NCBI RefSeq assembly: GCF_011397635.1
Contig: NC_064754.1
Coordinates: 36,399,543-36,463,542 of the forward strand
Direction of reading: 5' to 3'
DNA: 64,000 nucleotides
Origin: Epinephelus fuscoguttatus
Lineage: Eukaryota > Chordata > Actinopteri > Perciformes > Serranidae
Shown here piece after piece: positions 1-12,468 of the stretch. Numbering within the stretch: position 1 is the first letter of the stretch; the number at the start of each line of letters is the position of its first letter. The position numbers and the translations under genes were made by a program. The notes beneath the pieces are model-generated. The model had not been told where the DNA came from and made no database searches. It was given only the letters and a program-made list of their open reading frames with translations.

Positions 1-3000
1 CAGGAAGCACAAAGGGATTCAAGCGTTATGATCATACTTGGGAGCTCTATGCCAGGGAATGGCGTATGTCTGCTGCCTGCGTTTGCAAAAGAAAGGATGG
101 AAGACAAAACATTAATGCACAAGTAGACAAACAACAAACAGGTAAAACATTACAGAGCACATGAGTGACATCCAAAACAAACTCTTGCATCGTTTTTCAA
201 GAGGAGGAGGTTTAAATCCCAGCAGCTGTGTTTAGGCGTTATAAGCCTTTCTGTACCATGAATTGATATTTCACGTAATCAATGCATGTGTGAAGGCAGA
301 GAGGGAGAGACAGCTGGAATGAGCGTGATTCAGCTCCTGCTGGGGAAGACAAAGAGAAAACACATTTCCAAGTCGAGGAAGAAGGAGGAGGAGGAGGATG
401 GTAAATTCAGCTGAAAAGAGAGCAGACGGGACAAGATGAGATGAGGAGGGAAATAAATCTGGCTGAGGAAGTAAAAACAGGGAAATGTCAGTCACTGCCT
501 GCAGTATTTCACAGCTGGCTACAACACCGCCTGGGGCCTGGCTGACCTGAAACACGCTGAGAAAACAGTGTGTGTGTTACTGCAGGGTCAGCGGGGGCAT
601 TACTCGGGTCTTAAGCTGTCCATTTTAGGCAGGATACTGCAACAGTGAGCGAAGGAGCAGCCCTGCTTCTGGCGCTTACTCAGAGGTATTTGGATCTTAC
701 AGAGAACAAAACAGTAGATACAAAAAAAGGTCTCAAGATGTAGGGCTGTCCCTGTGACTGCAATACAGCAGTGTTGACAACTGCACGGGACAGCAGACAT
801 TCTTTTTCCTTTTCTTCATGGGAGAGAGTTAAAAAATATTCAACTCTGGGTAAAAGGCTGCAGCTGCTCATCATTGTCACTTTTAACCCACTGTTCAATC
901 ACAGTGGAGGAGGGGTGGGATAAATAGACAACCACAAAAATCAGCTGTCACATTGCTCACTTACAAAACACTAAAATCAGAATAAATAAAGTTATTCACA
1001 AAAACAAAAAATGGCGGTAACACCACATATCGTGCTGTTGAACCACCCTTGATCACTGCAGGGGAAATTCCTTCACAGCCCTACCGAGACGCCTGTGAGT
1101 GCTTATGTTTACCAATTTAGGGAACTAAACTTTGGCTCATAATTTCTGTGGCTACAGACACATGAGCAGCAGATGCTCAATGTACCCTGGCATTCATGCT
1201 TCTCAGTCTGATGACCACACTGTTTGAAACTCGAGCAGTGAAATGCCCATTTTGGAAATGTAGTGCTCCACGTTATCCAAGGGAAGAGCTGAACTGGCCA
1301 GCAGCTACAGCTTGTCTTTATTTGGCTCAGACAGGTTCATAGGTGTCAAGGAGCCTTGATATTATGCAGGTTGTTTAAAAGGAAAGTTTGCTGTCTGCTG
1401 TGGACACATTTTAAAACCATTAACAATTAAATCTCTGCTGATAAGCTGCATTCCAGTCTATGGCTGTCCTTATCCTGTTTTTACTATTTTTATAATTCAC
1501 ATGTGAACAGTCACCATGGTGCAGTAAAATATGTAGATGGCTTTCACTTTGTATGCATGATCTGAGTTGTACATAAACAAAACAGTCTTCAGGGAGAAAC
1601 TGATTGACCAAGAAACAAATCAAACCTGGCACATATTATTGGACTATTGGGGAAAACGAATGATGAGCGATCGGAGCTTCCCCCTGTGAGGGGAATGCCA
1701 CTGCTGTTTTATAAATGAGCTCTCTTGGCTGAGCGTACACATTAATTCCAAAGACTCAAAACATCCACGGCACATTCTTGGTGTCTTTTTGAGACAACAG
1801 ACCAGGAACAGCAGGCTCGGAGGAATATATTATCAAGAGTCAACATGAACCTTTAATAATCTGTCACAAAACAGATTTGTCTTTAGTAATGCCAGAACAA
1901 ATATCCATAAATGACTGAAAAATGAATACAATGAGACTTGTGAACACGTAGTTGTGCTGTGTGTCTTACATGGCAGCTCCAGGCCAGTGTGTCCTGTGGT
2001 GGTGCGGGACACGGGGGGAGACTGTCGTCCATCAGCCATGTCCAGCTCTGAATGATGGGCCTCCCCGTGCATCACTGCCAGCCCGAGTCGCAGCCTTTCA
2101 GCGTAGGACTGAGCTCTGAGACAGACACACACACGAGTCAAAGAAATGGACAAAACACGACACATGCAAAGGAATAAGCAAGCAAAAAGCAGAAGGAAAT
2201 TTGCATGGGAGCTTGAAGATACCTAGAATGATAAAGTGGTAATATGAAAAGACAAAAACACAAAAAGAATGTGATGCTGAAGAAAAAAACTTCCCACTAT
2301 GACAGTAGGAGAAGTGATGCACTCTTGTTAAAAACAGAGAATGCAACTAGAGAACTTATGGACCTGGGCTTTCTTGTTACCTCTTAGCAGCTGAAGGGGA
2401 CTTTGCAACAATTATGGCGTTCCTGTAATCTGGGATCTGAGGAAAGAGAAACACTCTTTAGTCTTAAAACAAAAAAACAGACCTATGATCTTTTAAGAAT
2501 ACATATTGTTTAACCATGAATTTGTTCCAACATTTATTTTTGATGTACAGTAGAACACCGTAATTGTTATGACAACGTGTCGAGTGTCGTGTAGCCTCAC
2601 CTCCTCCTGGATGTACTGGATGAGGAAGGGGGAAGCTCTCAGGTTGTCAACGGGGAAGCTGAAGAAACCCTGGATTTCTTTCTGGTGGAGGTCCATGGTG
2701 ATGATGTGAGTTAGCCCTGCGACACCAAAGACAAACGCACATGAGTTGGTATGGCTTCAGAACCCTTTTCTGCAATGACTGAAGCACAAATTTACTGAGA
2801 TCCTAGTAGAAAAATATATATTAGCATGTAGGAAATGTATGTACACAGACCGATGACCTGCACAAACAGATTAATAAACAGAAATCAGATTGCTAAACTG
2901 AGTGCTAAGTTTTAATAAGACATATAACATGCATCTGGTATTCAAAATAAAAGCTGTAAATTATGAGAATACATTAACAGTTATAAGTTATGTGGTGTGC

Positions 3001-6000
3001 AATTTAATACATCTTCTGGCCTCTGCCTGACATAAAATATGCAAAAGGTTTTGCACACTATCTAATTTGTACACTACTCCAAGTGGCTCTGTTGTGTGCA
3101 GCTAAAGTTTGGGACAAACCTGAAGACTCGCTGTAACCTACACAGACTGAACAAACCATACATAAAGATTGTTTCCACCAACTTGCACATTATGTTTTAG
3201 TCTCTGACAGTCAGGAAGGAGCATAAACCTTATGTCCAACTAATAGACAAAACTCTGAATGGCTGGTCAGTAATGGCTGGAGTTCTGGTGGTAGACGACC
3301 GCACAAATACTGCGAGAATTTTGTTGCATGTTCTTGCGCCAAAACAAACATGAATGGCAGCCAAGAGCTTGGACTGAATCTTTTTATATCACAAACCATA
3401 TGATTCCATCTGCAGACTGTCAACAGTAACTGAACCAGAGGGGAACAGACCAGGGCCAACTTGATCTGATCAGTCTTCAACTCAAAATCATCGTCATAAC
3501 TGGCTAAACAGTTGAAATGTGTGAGTGCGTCCCTGCCTTAACAGGACAGGACACTTGTTGTATTAGTCTGTTTTTCTGACTTTAATCTGTGCTTTTCTTC
3601 AGTGGACATAAATTACAACACACAGTCCATACCAGCTTTAGCCAACATGGTTGCTAGCAGCTTGCAGACAATGGATCCTCTCTTCCTCATCTTGCATTGC
3701 TTGCTGTACGGAAAGTAGGGAATGACCCCAATGATGTTATTGGCACAAGATGTCTTCAGGGCATAGGCCATGACCAGCAGCTCCATAATGGCCGTGTTGA
3801 CATCTCTGAGAAACAACACATTCAGTTCAAGAGATTATATTAGATATCACAAGCTGCAAAAGCACTGTGCTGGTATGCAATTAGTCTAAGCCTGTGGTCG
3901 GCCGCAAAGACACAAGTACACAAGAATATGTAGATGATCTGATGTGGATTTATAAGTCAGCAGCTTAATGTTTGTCAACAAGGTCATCAACCCACAAACT
4001 TGCTGTAAATAAAGGAAACACTGTCTGGCAGTGACTAACCGGTTTATCTTCATTGTTTTCGCATGCCCTGTTATTAGACTCCACCTTTAATGGCTACTGT
4101 GGTGAGATTGTAATTCACCACCATAATGTTTGTTATTTTGACTATTAGGGCAGTTTTAATTCTGTAGAAAGGTGAAGAACCATTGGTGTAACAGGACACT
4201 GTATGTAGCCATTTTGGCCTTGACGGCTTGCTGAAATCAGAGATCCCACAATGTGATGTCCCGTGCCTCGTGACCTCTGGTTATCTTTCAAAACATTTCT
4301 CTTCGTCATAGCAAATAACTGATTAACAAGGACAAACAGAGGATTCAACTGCTGGACGTGAAATGTTGTTGCTCTTCCTGTTTCCTTTACCGCAAAAGGT
4401 AAACTTCATTTGGATTTGAACCCCCCCCAGGCAAATGCTATAGGGTTCTTGAATGTGAAATACAAAGACAAACCTACCAGGGTCACAGGGTACCCAAATG
4501 TTTTGACTTATGCTGCATAAATACAGTATACTGGCATAGCTACTAAGAGTGTAATGCCAGAGATACATTTTGATTTTTCACTGGTAAACAGAGGGAGGCA
4601 GTGGCACAAACATCTTCTCATGCTGAACCAGAAAAAAACAAGGTGTGTAAATGTCCGTATGGGTTACATGAATGTGATATGAGCAGAGGAAAAAGTTATA
4701 TAAATTACAGATAGCAAAAATGCTACTTTGCATTGCACTGTAGTACGCCGGGGGCTCTGTTGGCGAGCTGTGCGTATGTGATAGTGTGTGTGAAGCTAAT
4801 GACATTGCGGCCAACACTACTGTATTGCTGTTTATCCCTGCAGCAAAAGCTGTCAGGCGATGACAGATTGGTCGCGGCTCGAATCAGTGCCCTCTTCCCT
4901 TCTCTCAGAGATCCCCTCTGGACTCATTCACTTCTGATCCTTCACAAATGGATTTTTACTGACGTCTTTTATTTTATGGACTACACAAATGATACATGAC
5001 GGTAAAGTCCAACTTTTCAGTTCCACTTTTCAAACAATGTCAAGATGGTTATTCATCGGTTTAATTATTTCGTATCCAACGAGATGCGATGTGTGTGAAA
5101 ATCTAGACATATTATTGAAATAGAAATAAAGAAATAGAGTTGTATTACATTGACAAACATTTTAAAACTAGTTTCAATGTGGAGTACCTGAGGAAAACGT
5201 CAACTGGAGGTACAAAGGTGTACTTTGGTTTTTCTTTAGAAGCAGCTGCTCAGCTATTTTAGTCTGACTACAATAAAAAAAAACAATTAAATCCACTTAA
5301 ATCTAGAATATTTTCTACATTTTGTATACTCTGTAACAAATTAACAGCTTAAAAAAAAACACTCTAGGGGAAGGACCCCCCTACAGAGGTCCCAGCTACA
5401 CCCCCAATGTCCTCAAGTCCTAGAAAACCTGGCTGATATGTGCAGACTCATACAAACATTTGTTACAGATGACCGCTTTTGTCATGTTAAGCTATAAGAG
5501 GAAGCAGATTCTGGTAATAAAATAATCCTAGTGTGTGACAGCCATTAGAGAATAGTATTTGCATATGTAAATACAGTGTGGTAATTAGAAAAAAAATATA
5601 TTCAACGCTGTATTATTTACTATTTGGTGGCAGACACAGACACAGTTGTCTTGGCTGACCTGTTAAAAATCAAACACAGACAGACACGGAGCTACATCCT
5701 CATTTAAATACATGTTTCTGGCCAACTCACAATTTAAGTCCAATATTTACTCTCATTTTGGCAGCTTTGGCCTCCATCAACTCCCAAGAAAAATATCTGG
5801 GTCTTTCACTTGCTAAATGTTTAGTTTCTCTCAACATTAAAGGGCAACTTCCAAATTTTTCATACTGGACCCTATTTCCCTATGTTTTTGTGTCTACATG
5901 CCTAATGGGAACAACAATATTTCAAACTGGTCCAGTATCAAGCGAGAGGTTCTGCAGCCAGCAGCTGTGAAACAGGCTCCAATATAGTCCCTGTGGGCAA

Positions 6001-9000
6001 TTGAGCACCTTCAATTTATTTTAATAAAAGTGTTTTTTGCCACTGACAGACTAGGATTATTATCATTATATGTCTGACAACTTTGACACAAAAACATGGG
6101 AAAATAGGGTCAAGGCTGAAAAATACGTTACCCTTTAAGCTGTTAACTTTGTCAGTCTGTCATTTCATGCCAGGCAGGTAGACAGTAAGGTTATTAAAGC
6201 TTTTTTTGCTGAGGCTGATGCGAGTGAATCAAGCATTATATCTGTGGGCTGTAAAATCAAAACAATAAGGTAAAACAGGCTGAAAAGCTCGGCTGAGTTG
6301 CAGAATTTGGTGACAATTCTCTGAGAGTTCATCACATTACACATTGTGATATGATTCTTTGTGAATACAGAACATTAAGGCATCAAGAGCGTCCTTCTGT
6401 CTCACCTGGGAATGGTCTGAATGATAAAGATGTCTTGTCCACGGACAGACTCTTTCACATCCACTCTAGTCTCTGAAAAACAAACAAACAAAAAAAAATG
6501 ATCAGCATGGTTCAGGTGAAAAGTCAAGTGAGCCGACACTAAACCACAGCTCATTAACCTAAGACATTCATTAAGGAAATGAGGGACGTGAGGACATACA
6601 TCAGCCTTACCTGAATTAGGTTCTTGAAAAACCACTGACCTGCCCAACTCCACCCCCAAGCGTCTGGGAAAAAACAAACAGGCCACATAGTGTTAAAAAC
6701 ACAAAAACACACCTTGACATTGATTATTGTGTGTTTTTTTTGGTTTGTTTTATTATCATTATTATTAACAGACAAATTAACTACAAAAGACCTGAAAGGA
6801 CTTGTTGAAGAAATTAAAAGTATGACAATTTTGGTAATCAACAATATATGTTAGTCATTTGTAGAGATGACAGGATTCACTGATTTGTCAATTGACAGAA
6901 AAATAATTTGCAACTACTTTGGTAATCGATTATCATTTTTACCAGCCGAAACAACAAATAATGTTTGAATCCAGCCGCTCAAATGTGAGATCAGCTGCTT
7001 ATGTTTTTTATCATTGGTCAAAACAAAACATTTTAAAACATGGCCTTGGGCTCTGAGAGAGACTTTTTGGGGGGTGGCAATCATATATGAAACTTAGAAA
7101 TGTATGGTGTTGTTGAAGGTCCAGTGTGTAGGATTTAGTGCCATCCAGCAGTGAACTGAAACTTCTTCCACGTGCCAAGCAAGTATGAAAACTGTTGTGG
7201 TCTACGCAAAAAAATGTGAAAGGCCCTTTCTAGAGCCAGTGTTTGGTTTGTCCACTCTGGGCTACTGTAGAACAACATGGTGAACTCCATGGAAGTGGAC
7301 CCACTCCGTATGTAGATATAATATCAGGAGATTATAAACTAGTGAAACACAGTTATGAATATTATATACCCATATATGGCCCTACATCCTACACACTGGA
7401 CCTTTAAGTTCAGTGGTGTGAATATGATAAGTTTGTAAATCTGCTACCAGGAAAGAGGAAAAACATCAAAACATCCACAGAGAGTACTTGGCACAAACGT
7501 AAACTGAGTTGACTTAAAGTGCACAACAGTCCTTAAGTCAAACTGTGAACAAGCCCAGGCGTCATGAATACAGCTGTGCCTGTAGGCGGACAATTATGTT
7601 ATTAATTTTAAAACCAAACAGTCAAGTAACAGTGCCAGTTCCTTCTTTATAAGGGTATAAAGAAGGAACTTCAAAGCACACCACATATGAATGAGGGCTT
7701 GGCTTGGCAACGGTGGAGGTTCAGTCAGGGATCCTGCTCAGCAAGACAGGCCTCTCTGTAGCCTTGCCCTGTTTACATCCCTCAACCTTGTTCCAATATT
7801 TGATATGATGCCTTCATCTCTGATGACTACAGTATAATTAAGAAGACAAATAAAAACAACGATCAAAGAATATGGGACATGTCCTTGAAGTACAATCCAT
7901 AGAAACTGTTTTCAATTAGTCACATTGTCTATTATAGTCATATTAATTGTGACCTAAATTCCGGGGGTATTTACACACAGCCCAGTCACAACATGTACCT
8001 CAGAGTAAGTATTCAGTACAGTATTCATTAACATTTCTGTGTGCTCATGCTGTTATTTAACCTTTGCTCCAAAAGAGAACACTACTTGGCTCCAGAACAG
8101 CAACATAATCTCCCTAATAATGTTCTCCGATGTTGCCAAACAGTGAAAACTGAGAGAGCTGAGCTCTTTTTCACTGCGTGAGCAATGCAACTCCTGCCTG
8201 GCTGTCTGACAATCTGCAGGGTTGGGAAAAACATGGCTGCTCCCCGATTTCTGTAGGCCAACCACAAGAGAAGATACTGGTGTTTGCAGAGATCTGGGTC
8301 AGTGTTCTCACAGGGACTACAAACGGATACTTCCTGCTGTTTTTATTTTCATATCATTCAGATGCATCTCACCTGGTTTGACCAGTTTTTTTTAACAAAC
8401 AATACCCATTCAAAGGCCTAATAAATCATCACTTATTAAAAAATGCCTTGCTGCCACAGTAACATCCAGTGAACGGCATCCGTGAGCTCCTCAATTGAGC
8501 AATATCTGCACAGTCAGCTCCTGTCATCATAATAACTCTCACTGATGGGTCTTTAACTTTCCCACGCCAACACCCAGAAAAGAAAAACCTACACTAAAAA
8601 TATAAGACTGATCTTTTATTTTCAATATTTTGCTTTTTGCATGTGTAGGAGGAGCCTAACAATGCTAAAAGAAGGCTGACACTTTTATTTTTGCAGAGTA
8701 TGTTGTGCCAACATCCAATGCGTTAAAATTCAATCACATTCATGCCAAAAAAATATGTAAACTCTGCTTGTTTTAAGGTTGGAAAAACCACCAAACTAGC
8801 AGTTAGACCATCAAGGGACACCTATACAAGAGTAATGTGCAAGACTTTCTGGGCAATAAACAATATTTAGGACTATTCTTGCAAAGCAATTCATCAGACT
8901 TACTCTGAAAATTGTGCCCACAAATTGATTGCCTATGAAGTATTGATGCTAGGCCTTGTTTGTACAGTAAGGGTATGAGCTGGAGTTGCAAGTGAATAGC

Positions 9001-9324
9001 CATAAGTGTGGTGCGTGTAAGAGATCGGGTGGAAACAATGTAGATAACCACACTGTTTTGCAACATGAGTACATACACCAGCACCCATATGGAAAGGAGT
9101 TGTCTTGCAATGCTTAAAGTATGGGTTTCACTAACCTTCTCACTGCTGTTGTTTCTAGCAGTTCAGACTTTAACATGTACAGTAAATGCAATTGAATGAT
9201 CTGTATTAACCATTTTGCAATTTTAGGAGTTTGTTTCAACAACAATGTGTTGTGCCAACCAGCCATCTTGTGGACAACAAGTGATTACCCAATGATTTCC
9301 ACACAGACTGGCATGTGTGTGTGC

Positions 9325-9363
<39 letters not shown>

Positions 9364-9619
9364 CGTGCGTGTGTGCGTGTCTGTGTGGCTTAATTGAACA
9401 GCATTCAAAACAATACACACCCTCGCCTAGGATCACATGCAGTTATGACTGCCAGGTGTATTGTCACGGCAGGTAACAGTCATCAACATCACAGACACGA
9501 AATGACACAATCATGGTGGCAGTGGACCTCACTTACTCTGTGATCTTCTTGGCCAGCTCGGTGCAGGCGGCGGTGGAGTTGGCAGAAAAAACTCGGTAGC
9601 CACTTTTGGAGACATTCAT
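1..9619 (-). CDS. prpsap1: PRPP synthetase-associated protein 1 (5' seven exons, partial)
   Basis: Non-catalytic partner of ribose-phosphate pyrophosphokinase; the family binds PRPS1/2 in the cytosol and damps PRPP synthesis. Exons in transcript order: 9537-9619 (ATG at 9617-9619), 6611-6663, 6406-6472, 3633-3805, 2601-2716, 2381-2436, 1970-2115. All junctions are GT/AG and phases agree; 694 nt give about 231 residues. The start [19 protein letters not shown] and later blocks such as [31 protein letters not shown] and [13 protein letters not shown] match PRPSAP1 better than PRPSAP2 (FSFPVDN, not FNIPVDN). The PRPP-synthetase N-terminal domain is covered. The region after ELP, holding the conserved VVGDVGGRIAIIVDD block, was not found in 1-1969, so the remaining exons must lie left of the window. 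The last exon ends in phase 1, as expected for a continuing ORF. Introns of 0.1-3 kb hold MITEs and a GT microsatellite. Confidence 0.93.
5841..6134. mobile_element. TTAA-flanked MITE, about 294 bp, in a prpsap1 intron
   Basis: The ends are AGGGCAAC and GTTACCCT, forming inverted repeats that extend imperfectly for about 50 bp; both arms contain ACCCTATTTYCC and GTTTTTGTGT in opposite orientation. TTAA occurs directly outside both ends (5837-5840 and 6135-6138), the classic piggyBac-type target duplication. There is no transposase ORF, so it is non-autonomous. It lies between prpsap1 exons 3 and 4. Confidence 0.75.
7117..7403. mobile_element. Non-autonomous MITE with GGTCCAGTGTGTAGGAT ends
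   Basis: A 287-bp element begins AGGTCCAGTGTGTAGGAT and ends ATCCTACACACTGGACCT, a near-perfect inverted repeat. It is flanked by TTGA on the left and TTAA on the right, consistent with a decayed TTAA duplication. Its interior (an ACATGGTG motif and GTATGTAGATATA) resembles the right part of the longer element at 17759-18918, which shares the CCAGTGTGTA terminus. It sits in prpsap1 intron 1. Confidence 0.75.
9313..9386. repeat. (GT)n/(GC)-interrupted microsatellite
   Basis: Dinucleotide GT tract with GTGC interruptions, 150 bp from prpsap1 exon 1 within intron 1. It generates spurious cysteine/valine and threonine/histidine ORFs on both strands. Confidence 0.95.
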
Positions 9620-10380
9620 TTTCCTGTAACCGTACGACAGCTTTGAAGTTTGAGAGTGAGACACCAGAGACCTGTGACCCCCAAAACGCCTAATAGGCAT
9701 GTTGCTTTGGGATCAATGTGGTGTTTGGTTACGTTTCCCCAGAACCGTTAAAATCGTCCGTTATTACCTGAAGAACAGTTTCCACACTAAAGTCTTAACT
9801 AAGGGTGGTTTACACTTCCACCATGCAGACGCATATTTACATAAGAAAATACAAAGCTAACTGAAGCTATAAAATGCCAAACTGTATTAAAACTAAAAAA
9901 ACAAAGCGCACATGCTCCACATGAAACGCTCGTGCTCGTGTTAGCAGGTCAACAACTGCTCTCACATCGATAAGCAGCACAAAAAAGAAGACCCGGTACA
10001 GCTGAAGGAAAGCTGAGCTCTATGTTTCCGACCGGGTCACTGACTCTTTATCGTCTCAGAAACATGGACACACCGGTTTATGTTACCATGAAGACGGACA
10101 GAAATGTAACTAAGACTGTCTTGGGCGCTGCTACAGTGAACCAACTTGAAAACTCCGCTGCTAGCATTCAAATGTGGCAACTGTAAACTTTGTAGCAATG
10201 CGGTCGCAGCAGAGGAAAAAACGCCACGAGCACACGTTTATTGGGTGGACGAAACGAGGGAGTGACTTCAAAGAGAGCCAATCAGTGATTAGATCGACAC
10301 AACAAGGGGCGTGTACGACATATTTATGGACCAATCAGTGGTTGGGATTTGTATGACCACAAATTAAAGCGCAACGACCA
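9620..10380 (-). promoter_or_regulatory. Probable 5' flank of prpsap1
   Basis: This stretch lies immediately upstream of the prpsap1 start codon and contains scattered CpGs. Two CCAATCAG motifs occur at about 10278-10285 and 10332-10339 on the + strand. No TATA box is evident and the transcription start is unknown. The + strand ORF at 10174-10356 has no recognisable domain. Promoter function is inferred from position only. Confidence 0.3.
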
Positions 10381-10934
10381 AAAAATGTGGTGGAGGCAGA
10401 TTGTTTTGCCCTAAATTTATCCTACCACTCTGCAATGCAGTGAGGAAGACAGTGAGCAAGGCAGTTATTTAGGATTTACAGTCAGGACTGAACAGACTGT
10501 GGAGCTATTTAACTCCTCAGTTTGTCAAACTTGTTTGGGTTGTATTAAAGTTGCATCAATGTATCTGAGTCAAACACTAAATCGGAATAATAAAAGTTTG
10601 CACTGCATTCACTTTTCTTTATGTCTAATATGATATGCAGTGTTTGAAGTATGTCTTTTTGTTTTAACTTTAACATATATCTTTTAATCTATGTGTTCAT
10701 ATATCACACAGTGTAGGTATGTCCTAGGATGTAAGACACATTTCAGAAAACAAAGTGACATGAAATCAAAAGTGGTTTTAGGGACTATGTGTTTACAGAG
10801 GAAAAAGAGCGACTCGCGTTATTGACTGCAACACAGCGTAAAAATATGGGCATATTATGAGACAATGAGCAGGAACATGCAAGGCCCCACCAAATCTCCT
10901 ACATGGGAGCAAGACACGCAGACTTTATGCTTGT

Positions 10935-11942
10935 TTAGCATCTCTCTGTGGCTTTGTGTCTCTTGGTGGTCATTTTGAATGTATTTTGGTTATTTTATGT
11001 CACTCAGCGGTCATTTTGTGTCTACTTGCAGTAGTTTTGCATCTTTTTGTAGTTGTTTTGTGTCTCTTTGTGTTCATTTTGTGTGTTTTTGTCATTGTTT
11101 TGTGTCTTTAAGTGGTCATTTTGTGCCTCTTTGCAGCAGTTTTGCATCTCTGTAGTTATTTTGTGTCTCTTTGTGTTCATTTTGTGTGTTTTTGTAGTTG
11201 TTTTGTGCCTTTTGGTGGTCATTTTGTATCTCCTTGCAGCAGTTCTGCATCTCTTCGTAGTTGATTTGTGTCGCTTTGGGTTCATTTTGTTTTTATGTAC
11301 TTGATTTGTGTCTCTTAGTGGTCATTTTGAGTGTCTTTGTAGTTGTTTTGCATTTCTTTGTCGTTTTGTGTCTCTGTGGTCCTTTTGAGTCTCATTGGAG
11401 TTGTTTTATTTGTCTCTGCAATCATTTTGAGTCTTCTTATAGTTATTTTGTTGTTTTGTGTCTCTTAGTGGTAATTTTGAGTGTCTTTATAGTTATTTTA
11501 TGTCTCTCAGCAGTCATGTTGTGTCTCTTTGCAGTAGTTTTGCATCTCTGTAGTTTGTGTAGTTTTGTGTCTCTGTGTTCATTTTGTGTGTTTTTGTTGT
11601 TGTTTTGTGTCTTTTTGTACTTGAATTGTGTCTCTTTGTATACATTATGTCTTATTGTAGTTGTTTTGTGCCTCTTGGTGGTCATTTTCAGTTTCTTTGT
11701 AGTTGTTTTGCATTTCTTCATAGTCGCTTTGTGTCTCTGTGGTCCTTTTGAGACTCATTGGAGTTGTTTTTTTGTCTCTTTGTGGTCATTTTGAGTCTTA
11801 TTGTAGTTGTTTTGTCCCTTTTTGTCTCCTTTTAGTTGTTTTGTGTCCCTTAGTGGTCATTTTGAGCCTCTTTGTCGTTGTTTTGTATCCCATTGCAGCT
11901 GTTTTGCATTTCTTTATACTGTAGTAGTTTTGTGTGTCTCTG
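10935..11942. repeat. Degenerate tandem repeat (TTTTGTGTCTCTTTGTGGTCA-like)
   Basis: About 1 kb of imperfect tandem units of roughly 18-42 bp, built from TTTTGTGTCTCTTTG, GTGGTCATTTTG and GTAGTTGTTTTG. The strand asymmetry is extreme: T and G on the top strand, A and C on the bottom. This keeps long stop-free frames open (such as 11261-11794 on +), which read as phenylalanine, valine, cysteine and leucine repeats and are not genes. The array resumes after the LTR insertion at 12464. Confidence 0.85.
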
Positions 11943-12463
11943 TGTTATGTGGACACAGCAGACCACGGGAGCTCAAAAAGATAATTCTTTATTCCAGGGA
12001 AACAGCAACCAACCATCAGACAACTAAATCAAGGATCCAATCAAAACTGAACTGAAAACCAAGAGTTAAATACATACTGGTCTGACGAGGGGGTGAAATG
12101 CCGGTGGGGAAAAAGGGTGGAGGAGGTCATGTGAGGAAAACAAGGTAATGAAACATAAAAACAGGCAGGGAGCTGACTCGCTTAGAAACAACTCAGAAGC
12201 AGTTAAGGACTACAGAGGTAAGCGCAGGGCAGGTGTGTAGGTGCGTAAATGAGGGAGAGGCACTGATTGGGGGAGTAAGAAAAGTTAAGTGAAACTAATC
12301 AGGGAGGGGCTGACAAAGACTGAGGTGGGAAAACACACAAAGACAGGAATTAAAACATGAAACAGTTTAAACATGAATGAACATGACACAAGGAAGAGCA
12401 CAAAAAGAAAATCTAACAAAGTCCTACAGATAAGACTACAAACAAAAACCCTGGATCATAACA
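11943..12463 (-). mobile_element. Solo LTR, 521 bp, inserted in the tandem repeat
   Basis: The segment begins TGTTATGTGG and ends GGATCATAACA, so it has TG...CA termini with a short TGTTATG/CATAACA inverted repeat. It is bracketed by CTCTG (11938-11942) and CTTTG (12464-12468), a plausible 5-bp target duplication with one mismatch. Read on the minus strand it holds an AATAAA signal near the 3' end and a TATTTAA box about 90 bp before that, as expected of an LTR. No internal retroelement coding sequence or second LTR is present. The superfamily is not determined; Gypsy- or ERV-type is possible. Confidence 0.72.
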
Positions 12464-12468
12464 CTTTG

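Noticed and set aside
1-1969. Remaining C-terminal prpsap1 exons
   Set aside because: Minus-strand frames were read for the conserved GDVGGRIAIIVDD and VTNTVPHEVQKL blocks; neither occurs, so these exons lie outside the window.
9196-9436. Short Cys/Val and Thr/His ORFs on both strands
   Set aside because: Translations of the GT microsatellite.
11261-11794. 177-codon + strand ORF rich in Val, Leu, Phe and Cys
   Set aside because: It is produced by the TTTTGTGTCTCTTTG tandem repeat, which lacks stops in several frames; no domain and no splice or start context.
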